Shown: positions 35,548-44,750 of the stretch, one piece after another
How the letters are laid out: every line of letters begins with the position of its first letter
Numbering within the stretch: the first letter of the stretch is position 1
NCBI RefSeq assembly: GCF_036784765.1
Contig: NZ_CP136651.1
Coordinates: 2,294,001-2,358,000 of the forward strand
Direction: 5' to 3'
DNA from: Novosphingobium sp. ZN18A2
GTDB taxonomy: Bacteria; Pseudomonadota; Alphaproteobacteria; Sphingomonadales; Sphingomonadaceae
DNA length: 64,000 bases
Position numbers and translations under genes: made by a program
Notes under the pieces: generated by a model
What the model was told of the DNA's origin: nothing
Databases searched by the model: none
Seen by the model: only the letters and a program-made list of their open reading frames with translations

Positions 35548-38064
35548 GTGAATGCGCCGATGAATTTTGAAAGCGGAAAGGCCGGTGGCCAAATCCGCGA
35601 ACGGCTCGTGGTTATCGGCAACGGCATGGCCGGCTGCCGCGCGGTGGAGGAAATCCTCGCCCGCGATCCTGGCCGGTTCGACATCACGATCTTCGGCGCG
35701 GAACCGCGCGTGAACTACAATCGCATCATGCTTTCCCCGGTACTCGCGGGAGAGAAGCGGTTCGAGGACATCGTCATCAACGACGAGGCCTGGTACGCGG
35801 ACAACGCGATCACGCTGGTTTCGGGCGATCCGGTTGCGCAGATCGACCGCGCGAACGGCGCGGTGATCGCGAAATCGGGAAGGGTGGAGCCTTACGACAG
35901 GTTGCTGATCGCGACCGGCTCCGACCCGTTCATCATCCCCGTGCCCGGCGCGGGCCTGCCCGGTGTGGTCACTTTCCGCGACCTCGACGACGTGGAAAAG
36001 ATGCTCGCGGCAGCCGATGGCGGTGGAAAAGCCGTTGTGATCGGCGGCGGGTTACTGGGCCTTGAAGCCGCGCACGGCCTCAGCCTGCGCGGCATGGACG
36101 TGACCGTGATCCACCTGATGCCAACGCTGATGGAACGCCAGCTGGATGAAGCGGCGGGCTACCTGCTCAAGAGCGAGCTTGAACGGCGCGGCCAGACGAT
36201 CCTGACCGGCGCCGATACAGCCGAGATCGTGGAACGCGACGGGCACGTTGCCGGCGTGAAGCTGAAGGACGGACGCGAGATCGAAGCCGATATCGTGGTC
36301 ATGGCTGTCGGCATCCGTCCTGCCACCGGGCTTGCTAGGGCGGCGGGGCTGGAGGTCGAGCGCGGCATCCTTGTCGACGATCACATGGTTACGTCCGACC
36401 CGGCAATCATGGCGGTGGGCGAGTGCGTGCAGCATCGCGGCACCTGTTACGGCCTTGTCGCGCCGCTGTGGGACATGTGCCGCGCGCTGGCGGATGCCGC
36501 GACGGCGCAACCCGGCGCGGGCTATGCCGGTTCGGTCACATCCACCAAGCTGAAGGTTTCGGGCATAGACCTGTTTTCCGCCGGCGATTTCTCCGGCGGT
36601 GCGGAATGCGAAGACATCGTGATGCGCGACGCGTCACGCGGCATCTACAAGCGCGTGGTAGTGAAGGACAACCGCGTGATCGGCGCGGTGCTCTATGGCG
36701 ATACCGCAGACGGCAGCTGGTATTTCGACCTGCTCAAGAAGGGCGAGGACGTATCACCCATCCGTGAGGCGCTGATCTTCGGGCAGGCCTTCGCGTCCGG
36801 AGGTGCGCTCGCGGACCCTAACGCCGCCGTTGCCGCCCTCTCGGACGATGCCGAGATCTGCGGCTGCAACGGCGTTTCCAAGGGCGCGGTGGTCAAGTGC
36901 ATCGAAAGCGGCGCGCATTCGGTGGACGCGGTGCGATCGACCTGCAAGGCGTCTGCCAGTTGCGGCAGTTGCACCGGGCTCGTCGAAAGCCTGCTGGCGA
37001 TCACGCTGGGCGACGGCGCGGTAGAGGCCGGGCCGAAGACGCTGTGCAAATGCACCAGCTTCACCCATGACGACGTGCGCCGCCTGATCCTGGAAAAGGA
37101 ACTGAAGGCCATCCCGCAGGTCATGCAGGAACTGCACTGGACCACGCCCGACGGCTGCGCTTCGTGCCGTCCGGCGCTCAATTACTACCTGCTCTGCGCA
37201 TGGCCCGGCGAATACATTGACGACCAGAAGAGCCGCTTCGTCAACGAACGGCTGCACGCCAATATTCAGAAGGACGGCACTTATTCTGTCGTCCCGCGCA
37301 TGTGGGGCGGCATCACCAGCCCGAAAGAACTTCGCGCGATCGCCGACGTGGTAGAGAAATACGACGCGCCGATGGTCAAGGTAACGGGCGGGCAACGGCT
37401 CGACATCTTCGGGATCAGGAAGGAAGACCTGCCCGCGGTCTGGGCCGACCTGAACGCCGCCGGGATGGTGTCGGGCCATGCCTATGGCAAGTCGCTGCGG
37501 ACAGTGAAGACCTGCGTCGGGTCCGAATGGTGCCGCTTCGGCACGCAGGATTCGACCGGCCTCGGCGTGAAGATCGAACGCATGACCTGGGGCAGCTGGA
37601 TGCCGCACAAGTTCAAGATCGCGGTCAGCGGCTGCCCGCGCAATTGCGCCGAAGCCACGATCAAGGACTTTGGCGTGGTTTGCGTGGATTCGGGTTACGA
37701 GCTTCACGTCGGCGGCAATGGCGGGATCAGGGTCCGCGCCACCGACCTGCTCTGCAAGGTCGCCACCGAAGAGGAAGCGATGGACACTTGTGCAGCGTTC
37801 ATCCAGCTCTACCGCGAGCAGGCGCACTACCTTGAACGCACCGCTCCGTGGATCGAACGCGTCGGGCTTGATCACGTAAAGGCCGCCTTGTTTGGCGATC
37901 CCAAGGCGGTGAGGCGCTATGCCGCGCGGTTCCGCTTTTCCCAGCAGTTCATGCAGGACGACCCCTGGGCGCGTCGCGCCGCGGGCAAGGAAGCCGAACT
38001 GCACCAGCATCTTGCCGAAGTGCGCCCCTTCCCCGCCCCGGCACCACAAGAGGAGATCGCCTGA
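35548..38064 (+). CDS. nirB: NADH-dependent nitrite reductase large subunit NirB
   Basis: 838 residues from the GTG at 35548, which CGGAGG precedes by 5 nt; an ATG four codons later is possible. N-terminal FAD/NADH half (VVIGNGMAGCRAVEE, GGGLLGLEAAHGLSLRG), two BFD-type Fe-S segments (ICGCNGVSKGAVVKCIE with CKASASCGSCTGLVE; a second CKCTSFTHDDVRRLI), then the sulfite/nitrite reductase half with the 4Fe-4S/siroheme Cys clusters TCVGSEWCRFG and SGCPRNCAEA. It reduces nitrite to ammonium in the cytoplasm. Operon with nirD, nasA and cobA, whose product makes siroheme precursor. Confidence 0.97.
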   Translation: MNAPMNFESGKAGGQIRERLVVIGNGMAGCRAVEEILARDPGRFDITIFGAEPRVNYNRIMLSPVLAGEKRFEDIVINDEAWYADNAITLVSGDPVAQIDRANGAVIAKSGRVEPYDRLLIATGSDPFIIPVPGAGLPGVVTFRDLDDVEKMLAAADGGGKAVVIGGGLLGLEAAHGLSLRGMDVTVIHLMPTLMERQLDEAAGYLLKSELERRGQTILTGADTAEIVERDGHVAGVKLKDGREIEADIVVMAVGIRPATGLARAAGLEVERGILVDDHMVTSDPAIMAVGECVQHRGTCYGLVAPLWDMCRALADAATAQPGAGYAGSVTSTKLKVSGIDLFSAGDFSGGAECEDIVMRDASRGIYKRVVVKDNRVIGAVLYGDTADGSWYFDLLKKGEDVSPIREALIFGQAFASGGALADPNAAVAALSDDAEICGCNGVSKGAVVKCIESGAHSVDAVRSTCKASASCGSCTGLVESLLAITLGDGAVEAGPKTLCKCTSFTHDDVRRLILEKELKAIPQVMQELHWTTPDGCASCRPALNYYLLCAWPGEYIDDQKSRFVNERLHANIQKDGTYSVVPRMWGGITSPKELRAIADVVEKYDAPMVKVTGGQRLDIFGIRKEDLPAVWADLNAAGMVSGHAYGKSLRTVKTCVGSEWCRFGTQDSTGLGVKIERMTWGSWMPHKFKIAVSGCPRNCAEATIKDFGVVCVDSGYELHVGGNGGIRVRATDLLCKVATEEEAMDTCAAFIQLYREQAHYLERTAPWIERVGLDHVKAALFGDPKAVRRYAARFRFSQQFMQDDPWARRAAGKEAELHQHLAEVRPFPAPAPQEEIA

Positions 38065-38417
38065 TGCACGGCGAATGGCTCGATATCGGCCCGGTCGACC
38101 AGATCGCGCCCGGCAACGCGCGCACGCTTCCGGTTCGCGGCGGTGAGGAGATCGCGATCTTCCACACGCTCGACAACCGCTTCCACGCGCTGGTCAACAA
38201 GTGCCCGCACAAGCAAGGCCCGCTCTCACAAGGGATCGTTCACGGCGGCGTGGTGACGTGCCCGCTGCATAACTGGAACATCTCGCTGAAAACCGGGGAG
38301 GCGCAAGGCGAGAGTGCAGATGAACGGGGGGCTTGCGTGCCGGTGATCCCGCTGAAGGTAGACGCGGGGCGTATCTACCTGCTGCGCTCGGCCGTGCTCG
38401 GGCAGAAGGCGGCCTGA
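38064..38417 (+). CDS. nirD: nitrite reductase small subunit NirD (Rieske type)
   Basis: 117 residues, overlapping the nirB stop (TGATG). Rieske-like [2Fe-2S] ligands Cys47-x-His49 (CPHKQG) and Cys66-x2-His69 (CPLHNW), both intact; in enteric NirD these ligands are often missing, so this subunit probably holds a cluster. Partner of NirB in NADH-nitrite reductase. Confidence 0.95.
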   Translation: MHGEWLDIGPVDQIAPGNARTLPVRGGEEIAIFHTLDNRFHALVNKCPHKQGPLSQGIVHGGVVTCPLHNWNISLKTGEAQGESADERGACVPVIPLKVDAGRIYLLRSAVLGQKAA

Positions 38418-38420
38418 CCC

Positions 38421-40994
38421 TTGCGGCAGGTACGCACAACGTGCGCCTATTGCGGTGTTGGCTGCGGCGTCCTCGCCGACGTTACCGGCGAGCGGTCCGT
38501 GCAGATCAAGGGCGACCGCGACCATCCCGCCAACCGGGGCAGACTCTGTTCCAAGGGCACGCACCTGGCGGAAACGGTTGGCCTGGAAGGCCGGTTGCTG
38601 CACCCGATGATCGGCACGCAGCCCGCATCATGGGACGCGGCGCTGGACGAAGTCGCGGGCCGGATGCGCGAATGCATCGACCAGCACGGGCCGGACAGCG
38701 TGGCCTTCTATGTTTCCGGGCAATTGCTTACCGAGGATTATTACGTCGCTAACAAGCTCATGAAGGGCTTCATCGGCAGCGGCAACATAGACACCAACTC
38801 GCGCCTGTGCATGGCAAGCGCAGTCGCTGCGCACAACCGCGCCTTTGGAGAGGACGTGGTGCCGTGCAGCTATGAAGACCTCGACGCGGCAGACCTGATC
38901 CTGCTGCTCGGCTCCAACACCGCATGGTGCCACCCGGTCGTGTGGCAACGCATAGAGCAAGCGCGCCAGCGGCGTGGAACGCGGATCGTGGTGATAGACC
39001 CGCGCCGCACCGAAACCGCTGACGGCGCTGATCTTCACGTGCCGGTCGCGCCCGATGGAGACGTTGCTCTGCTGGGTGCCCTGCTCGCCGAAATGCGTGC
39101 GCGAGGACTGATCGACGAGGAATATCTGCGCGAGCATGTCGAGGTGCCCGAGGGTTTCTGGGATGGCATCGCCAGCGATCCCGGCATCGATCCCGGCACA
39201 TTCAAGCGCCTTGCCGATCTTGTCGCTGCCCATCCGCGCATGGTTACGCTGTTCAGCCAGGGATCGAACCAGTCGCGCCAGGGGGCCGACAAGGGCAACG
39301 CAGTCATCAACCTTCACCTCGCATTGGGACGGATCAACCGGCTGGGCACGGGGCCGTTCTCGATCACCGGCCAGCCCAATGCGATGGGCGGGCGCGAAGT
39401 GGGCGGGCTGGCCAACACGCTTGCCTGTCATCTGGGCTTTTCCGATGATGAACGCAGCGATGTAGCGGCATTCTGGCAAACGGACCGGGTCTGCACCGGG
39501 CCGGGCCACAAGGCGGTGGACCTGTTTCGCGCGGTGCACGACGGGCGCGTGAAGTTCCTGTGGGTCATGGCGACGAATCCGGCCGTGTCGATGCCCGACG
39601 CAGGCTTTGTGCGCGAAGCGCTGGCACGATGCGAGACGCTGGTCGTTTCCGACTGCATCGCGGAAACCGACACCGCGCGGCTGGCGCACGTGCGCCTGCC
39701 CGCGCTTGCCTGGGGTGAAAAGGACGGCACCGTCACCAATTCCGAGCGCACAGTCAGTCGCCAGCGTGCGCTGTTTACCGCCCCCGGCGAAGCCCGCGCC
39801 GACTGGCGGATCGTTTGCGACGTTGCCGCGCGAATGGGGTGGAGCGAGGCTTTTGCGTTCGACAGCCCCGCCGCCGTGTTCCGCGAATATGCGGCGATGA
39901 TGGCGCTGGCAGTTCAGCACGGCAAACTGCTCGACCTGACCGCCCACGCAGACATTGCGGACGCCGGTTACGCCGCGATGACGCCCTTCCAGTGGGGCGG
40001 CGCCCGTCCGTTGCGCGACCGTTTCCCCACTCCGTCGGGCAAAGCGCGGCTTGTTGCGGTCCACCCGCTGCCGGCGCGTGCAACCGATCCGGACTTTCCG
40101 CTACGGCTCAACACCGGGCGCTATCGCGACCAATGGCACACAATGACGCGTACCGGTTTGAGCGCCAAACTGGCACAGCACCGGCGCGAACCGCTGGTTG
40201 ACGTGCATCCCGCCGATGCACAGCGTTTTGGCGTTGCGGACGAAGGACTGGCCCGGGTCGAGACGACGCAGGGCGCCAGCCTGTTCCGCGTCTGCGTGAC
40301 GGACCGCCAGCGCGAAGGCGCGATCTTTACACCGATGCACTGGTCCGATGCGATGAGCGGGGCCGGGCGAACCGGACGGTTGCCCACGTCGGATACCGAT
40401 CCGGTTTCCGGCCAGCCCGCTTTCAAGGACACGGCCGCGCGCATCCGGCCCTTTGCGCCCGAATGGCGCGCCTTTCTGATCTCACAATATCCGGTTGACC
40501 CCGACGCACCCTATTGGGTCCGCTCCCGCATCGAAGGCGGGTGGCTGACCGAAATCGCAGGCACGGGCAGCGTCGATTGCGACGCGCTGCTCCCCCACGG
40601 CACGCGCAGCGAAGCGAGCGACATGACGCGCGGTATGCGCCGCATCGTCGTGACTGGCGGCGGCGGTTCGCTGCTGGCCGCGCTCTATCTCACCCGCAGC
40701 GGCGAACTGCCCGCGCGCGACTGGATCGCCCGCCAGCTTGGCGGTGCCGGGTCGTCCCTGCCCGAATGGCTCGCGGGCCGCACAATGGCCCCGTTGCCCG
40801 ACCGTGGGCCGATCGTGTGCATCTGCCACGACGTCGGAGAGCGCGACATCCTTGCCGCGATAAACGGCGGCTCTCACGATCTCGACACTGTCGGTGCCTG
40901 CACGCGCGCCGGGACGAATTGCGGAAGCTGCCGCCCGATTGTCGCCCGACTGATCGACGATACCCTTGCCAGCCTGAAGGAGGCCGCCGAATGA
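38421..40994 (+). CDS. nasA: assimilatory nitrate reductase catalytic subunit with C-terminal BFD domain
   Basis: 857 residues from a TTG at 38421, three nt after nirD. N-terminal 4Fe-4S ligands Cys8, Cys11, Cys15 and Cys43 (CAYCGVGCGV...LCSKG), then the molybdopterin domains (LCMASAVAAHNRAFGEDVVP with the Mo-ligand Cys, LLLGSNTAWCHPV, GQPNAMGGREVGGLANTL), the C-terminal MPT-binding barrel (LRLNTGRYRDQWHTMTRTG) and a final BFD-like [2Fe-2S] domain (VCICHDVGERDI, CTRAGTNCGSCRP). The extra cluster should take electrons from ferredoxin or an NADH partner. Ends in ATGA overlap with cobA. Confidence 0.96.
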   Translation: MRQVRTTCAYCGVGCGVLADVTGERSVQIKGDRDHPANRGRLCSKGTHLAETVGLEGRLLHPMIGTQPASWDAALDEVAGRMRECIDQHGPDSVAFYVSGQLLTEDYYVANKLMKGFIGSGNIDTNSRLCMASAVAAHNRAFGEDVVPCSYEDLDAADLILLLGSNTAWCHPVVWQRIEQARQRRGTRIVVIDPRRTETADGADLHVPVAPDGDVALLGALLAEMRARGLIDEEYLREHVEVPEGFWDGIASDPGIDPGTFKRLADLVAAHPRMVTLFSQGSNQSRQGADKGNAVINLHLALGRINRLGTGPFSITGQPNAMGGREVGGLANTLACHLGFSDDERSDVAAFWQTDRVCTGPGHKAVDLFRAVHDGRVKFLWVMATNPAVSMPDAGFVREALARCETLVVSDCIAETDTARLAHVRLPALAWGEKDGTVTNSERTVSRQRALFTAPGEARADWRIVCDVAARMGWSEAFAFDSPAAVFREYAAMMALAVQHGKLLDLTAHADIADAGYAAMTPFQWGGARPLRDRFPTPSGKARLVAVHPLPARATDPDFPLRLNTGRYRDQWHTMTRTGLSAKLAQHRREPLVDVHPADAQRFGVADEGLARVETTQGASLFRVCVTDRQREGAIFTPMHWSDAMSGAGRTGRLPTSDTDPVSGQPAFKDTAARIRPFAPEWRAFLISQYPVDPDAPYWVRSRIEGGWLTEIAGTGSVDCDALLPHGTRSEASDMTRGMRRIVVTGGGGSLLAALYLTRSGELPARDWIARQLGGAGSSLPEWLAGRTMAPLPDRGPIVCICHDVGERDILAAINGGSHDLDTVGACTRAGTNCGSCRPIVARLIDDTLASLKEAAE

Positions 40995-41785
40995 CCGTGT
41001 GCGAACCCGGAACCGTGTGGCTGGTGGGCGCCGGCCCCGGCGATCCCGAATTGCTGACGCGCAAGGCGGAAGCGCTGATCCGATCGGCGGACATGGTGTT
41101 TCACGATGCGTTGGTCGGACCCGGAATCCTTTCGCTCGTTCCCGCATCGGCAGACCTTGTCAGCGTGGGCAAGCGCGCCGGGCGCCATTCGAAGGACCAG
41201 TGCACGATAGACCGGATGATCGTCGATGCGGCGTTGGCCGGGCAAAGGGTGGTGCGACTGAAAGGTGGCGACCCTTCGATATTCGGACGCTCGACAGAGG
41301 AACTCGATGCCTGCCGCGCGGCGGGCGTTCCGGTCCACGTCTGTCCCGGCATCACCGCGGCTAGCGCGGCGGCGGCATCGCTGGGTACATCGCTGACGCT
41401 GCGCGGCAAGGCGCGCAAGCTGACTTTCGTAACGGCCCATGCCCGTGCAGGCGAAATGCTCGACCTTGACTGGCGCACGCTGGCCGACCCGCAGGCGACG
41501 CTGGCGATCTACATGGGCAAGAAGGCGGCGCCCGACCTGGCTGCGGCCCTCGTCGCGGCGGGTCTCTCAGCGGAAACGCCCATCGCGCTGGTGGAAAACG
41601 CCAGCCTCCCGGGTGAACGCGTGCTTCGCACCCGGCTAGGCCTGCTACCACTCACCGCGCGCTCCGCTCTCGGCGATGGCCCGGCACTGATCCTGGTGGG
41701 TGAGGCAATGGCGGCCCGGCCCGCCCCTCTCCCGTTGCGGACTTCCTACACGGCCATGGCAACCTCCCGGTCCGCCGATCCCTAA
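40991..41785 (+). CDS. cobA: uroporphyrinogen-III C-methyltransferase
   Basis: 264 residues. SAM methyltransferase motifs: VGAGPGDPELLTRKAEALI, DMVFHDALVG, VRLKGGDPSIFGR, VCPGITAASAAAASLG and TLAIYMGKK. It makes precorrin-2, the precursor of the siroheme needed by NirB. Single-domain SUMT, without the CysG oxidase/chelatase part, so the later siroheme steps must be encoded elsewhere. Last gene of the nir operon, overlapping nasA by 4 nt. Confidence 0.95.
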   Translation: MTVCEPGTVWLVGAGPGDPELLTRKAEALIRSADMVFHDALVGPGILSLVPASADLVSVGKRAGRHSKDQCTIDRMIVDAALAGQRVVRLKGGDPSIFGRSTEELDACRAAGVPVHVCPGITAASAAAASLGTSLTLRGKARKLTFVTAHARAGEMLDLDWRTLADPQATLAIYMGKKAAPDLAAALVAAGLSAETPIALVENASLPGERVLRTRLGLLPLTARSALGDGPALILVGEAMAARPAPLPLRTSYTAMATSRSADP

Positions 41786-41905
41786 ACAGCGGCACTACGG
41801 CTGTTCGTGCGAATCCGGCGCAGGCCCTTCGTTTGGCGGACGATCACGCCAAGGGGCAGCGCCGGCGCAGGGACTGACGCGCCGACGCCGCCCACCCGGA
41901 TTACA

Positions 41906-42370
41906 TCAATGCACGATTACTTCGCGCATGACGTAAGTGCCCTTGATATGCCGGATCTTGTTGTAAAGGTTCCGTACCGTTGCATCGCCCTGGTCGATGT
42001 TGGCTTTGCCGTAGGCGTCGAGGAACTTCATGTACTGGGCCTTGCTTCCTGCCCATGTGTCGACCGAAGGATATACGATTTCCAGGACAAGATCGAAAGT
42101 TCCGGCCGTAGGCGCCGTGTTCCAGTAGATGTGATAGTCCTTGATGTAGCCGAGTTTCTTGGCGACCTCGTTGCTGTCGATCCAGGTTGTCTTGAGGCCT
42201 TCCAGATAAGTCTCGAACTGCCCGTCATCCACTTGCACGGTGGTCATTTCCACGACCTCCTGCCCGGGCTCGTAATCCTTGTAGAACTCCATTTTCGCCG
42301 ATGCCGGGGCAGACACGGCCGCCGCAGACACTGCCGCCGCCGCAGATAGGGCCAGACGCTTCCAATTCAT
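41906..42370 (-). CDS. secreted protein of unknown function
   Basis: 154 residues with a clear signal peptide (MNWKRLALSAAAAVSAAAVS) cut after APASA. The mature 128-residue domain is rich in aromatic and acidic residues (MEFYKDYEPGQEVVEM, LEGLKTTWIDSNEVAKKLGY) and ends MREVIVH. Strand-helix spacing recalls a dimeric alpha/beta barrel, but I do not recognise the family. It is divergent from a winged-helix/TPR regulator 206 nt away, which may control it. Confidence 0.75.
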   Translation of the reverse strand: MNWKRLALSAAAAVSAAAVSAPASAKMEFYKDYEPGQEVVEMTTVQVDDGQFETYLEGLKTTWIDSNEVAKKLGYIKDYHIYWNTAPTAGTFDLVLEIVYPSVDTWAGSKAQYMKFLDAYGKANIDQGDATVRNLYNKIRHIKGTYVMREVIVH

Positions 42371-42576
42371 GGCGATACTCCCTTCATCCCTGTTATCGCG
42401 ACCGCCGCAAAACGGGCCGCCGCGACTTCTTGGCAGGAGCGGAACGAGAAATCCTGATGGAAAGCTGAGGGAGCCGGCCCTTCCGCCCCGAACTTTGCTT
42501 CCCCGCCATATTCAGGCACAATACCCGAAACGCATATTCTTCTCTCTTCGCGGGGGACGCACATGCAGTTGGCAGG

Positions 42577-44217
42577 ATGACCATTCTAGAGGGCGATCGA
42601 GCCTGCGAGGCCAGGGGTACGTCAGACGTATCGCGGGTTCATTCCGCCCGCTTGCGCGTCGGGGCGTTTACGGCCGATCCCTCCGGCAACCGGCTGGAGT
42701 GTTCGGGTGTGGATTACCCGGTCGAGCCTCTGGTCATGGATGTGTTGTGCTTCCTTGCAGGGCGTGCCGGCGAAACGGTTTCCCGCGATGAATTGATCGA
42801 ACACGTCTGGTTCTTCAACCCCTATGCCGATGAAAGCCTGACCCGCGCGATTTCCCTTCTTCGCCGGATATTCCGGCATGATCCGGGCGGGCGCGCGTAC
42901 ATCGAAACGACCTGGAAGCGGGGCTACAGGCTCACTGCCGACGTAAGGATGCTTGCGCCGGCGCGACACTTGCCAACCTATTACCAGGCCCCCGCGCTCG
43001 AAGACGAATTCGCGGTGGCTGTGCTGCCGTTCCGCCGACAATCGACAGAGGAGAGCGACGGCTTCCTGGCAGACGGACTGACGCGCGACCTGACCATGCT
43101 TCTCTCACGCGTGCCGCGCCTGCGCGTCGCGGCCTACAGTTCGGCCCAGACGGTGCGCGAAGGGGCGGATCGCGCGCCTGTAATCTCGGATAGACTGGAC
43201 GTGCGCTATCTTGTTTCCGGTTCGCTGGCCCGTCAGGGGGAGAACTTCCAATTGCGCGTCGCGCTGATGGACGGGGTCGACGATGCGCAGCTCTGGGCAC
43301 AGCGGATCGACGCCCGGCTGGACCAGTTCTTCTCGGTTCAGGACAAGATCGTGCTCGACGTCTCGACCTCGCTGTCGTCGGCGCTGCACCTGTCGCACGC
43401 GGCGGCGCTTCAGCAACGCAAGCCTTTCCAGCTCAATGCCTATGAGCTCGTCCAGCGCGCGGAAGCGCTGCGGCTCCACTACAACAGCGAGACCGCGCAC
43501 GAGATCGTCACCCTGCTTGAGCACGCGCTGGAGCTGGATCCCGGCGACGGTGCCGTCCATGCGGCGCTGGCGGTTCAACACACGCAGAACGTTACCAGCA
43601 AGTTCTGCGATACGCCTGCCGAAACATTCTCGTTGGCGAAGCGCCACATCGACGCCGGACTTTCCCTTTCGCCGCACGATCCGGAAGTCCTGGCAGCGGC
43701 AGGAATAACCGCGACGATGATGGGCAACGCACGGCTCGCGGTGCGCCATCTGCGTACAGCACTGGACCTGGACCCGAACAACGCACACACTCTGGCTGTC
43801 CTGGGTTGGCAACAATGCTGGCTGACCGGAGAGGAAGAAGGCCTGCGGATGATCGAAACCGCAGAGGAGCGCGCGCCCCATCACCCCCGCTTTTCGCTCT
43901 GGGCGCATTACCGCGGCCACTGTGAAATCAGGCTTGGCTGCGCGGAGCGGGCAATCGATGCCTACCAGGATGGCGAGGCGCGCAATCCCGGTTACAGCCT
44001 TAACCTGGTGACGCTTGCGGCAGCACAGGCCGTGGCAGGCAGGACAAGCGATGCGCACTCCACGTTGCTGCGCCTGAAACGGGTCGCGCCGGATTACAGG
44101 CTTGAAGACTATATCGGCCTGGCAAGGCGAATGACCTATTGGTTTGGCGAACGCCTGACACGCAAGGCCATGATCTCCGCTTTGGCCGACGCCTGGCATA
44201 CGCTGCCGGCCGATTGA
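42577..44217 (+). CDS. soluble winged-helix regulator with TolB-like and TPR domains (CadC-like)
   Basis: 546 residues. An OmpR/PhoB winged helix (about 25-115: YPVEPLVMDVLCFLAGRAGE, DELIEHVWFFNPYADESLTRAISLLRR) is followed by a TolB-like/adenylate-cyclase-type module (AVLPFRRQSTEESDGFLADG, YLVSGSLARQGENFQLRVAL, DAQLWAQRIDARLDQFFSVQ) and several tetratricopeptide repeats to the end. No membrane helix separates them, unlike CadC, so it probably senses a cytoplasmic partner. A 13-bp palindrome TACGTCAGACGTA lies in its own first codons (42618-42630). Confidence 0.85.
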   Translation: MTILEGDRACEARGTSDVSRVHSARLRVGAFTADPSGNRLECSGVDYPVEPLVMDVLCFLAGRAGETVSRDELIEHVWFFNPYADESLTRAISLLRRIFRHDPGGRAYIETTWKRGYRLTADVRMLAPARHLPTYYQAPALEDEFAVAVLPFRRQSTEESDGFLADGLTRDLTMLLSRVPRLRVAAYSSAQTVREGADRAPVISDRLDVRYLVSGSLARQGENFQLRVALMDGVDDAQLWAQRIDARLDQFFSVQDKIVLDVSTSLSSALHLSHAAALQQRKPFQLNAYELVQRAEALRLHYNSETAHEIVTLLEHALELDPGDGAVHAALAVQHTQNVTSKFCDTPAETFSLAKRHIDAGLSLSPHDPEVLAAAGITATMMGNARLAVRHLRTALDLDPNNAHTLAVLGWQQCWLTGEEEGLRMIETAEERAPHHPRFSLWAHYRGHCEIRLGCAERAIDAYQDGEARNPGYSLNLVTLAAAQAVAGRTSDAHSTLLRLKRVAPDYRLEDYIGLARRMTYWFGERLTRKAMISALADAWHTLPAD

Positions 44218-44249
44218 TACACCCAGGCTTTCGGTCCGATCCGTGCCGC

Positions 44250-44618
44250 CTAGTGATGCTCAACCACTTCCTGGGTGTTCCCTTCAGGATCGATGAAGAA
44301 CGCAAAGCTCAGGCCCAGGCCTTCAACGCGTTCTATTGGCCGCGTGATGCTGCCACCTGCGGCGGCAAGCCTTTCAGCGAAGGCATGGATATCTTCGGTT
44401 TCGAAGACGAGTAAGGTACTGCCTGGCAAAGGCTCGCTCCCCTCCTCGTGCATCAGGACGAGCGCGCCGCCGCCGCCCTGCACCGGGATCATTATGGACT
44501 CCCTGAAACCGGGCAGTTCCACCCTCTTGGTCACCGCAAACGACGCCACTTTCTCATAGAATGCTTCCTGCGCTTCCAGATCGCGCACCGCGATCTTGGT
44601 CATTGCCAATGTCGTCAT
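44250..44618 (-). CDS. VOC (glyoxalase/dioxygenase superfamily) protein
   Basis: 122 residues, one vicinal-oxygen-chelate domain made of two beta-alpha-beta3 units. Starts MTKIAVRDLEAQEAFYEKV and ends FFIDPEGNTQEVVEH with the metal-ligand Glu. The usual first His ligand is replaced (TKIAV), so activity as a metal enzyme is uncertain. GAGGGAG lies eight nt before ATG 44618. Divergent from the dioxygenase operon; it may act on related compounds. Confidence 0.85.
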   Translation of the reverse strand: MTTLAMTKIAVRDLEAQEAFYEKVASFAVTKRVELPGFRESIMIPVQGGGGALVLMHEEGSEPLPGSTLLVFETEDIHAFAERLAAAGGSITRPIERVEGLGLSFAFFIDPEGNTQEVVEHH

Positions 44619-44673
44619 TCGTTTCCGCTCCCTCGATATTGCCTTTACGCCGAACGGCTTACCACGACATATT

Positions 44674-44687
44674 TAGAGCGCGCTATA
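44674..44687. promoter_or_regulatory. near-palindrome in the VOC/dioxygenase divergent promoter
   Basis: TAGAGCGCGCTATA has a perfect AGCGCGCT core and one mismatched pair. It sits 64 nt before the first dioxygenase start and 56 nt before the VOC start, a likely operator for the TetR regulator at 46981. Confidence 0.35.
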
Positions 44688-44750
44688 TTTTTATTGACTC
44701 ATGGCGGCAACGCACGGATGCTCAAGAAAAGAAAATGGGAGAGCGCTGTG

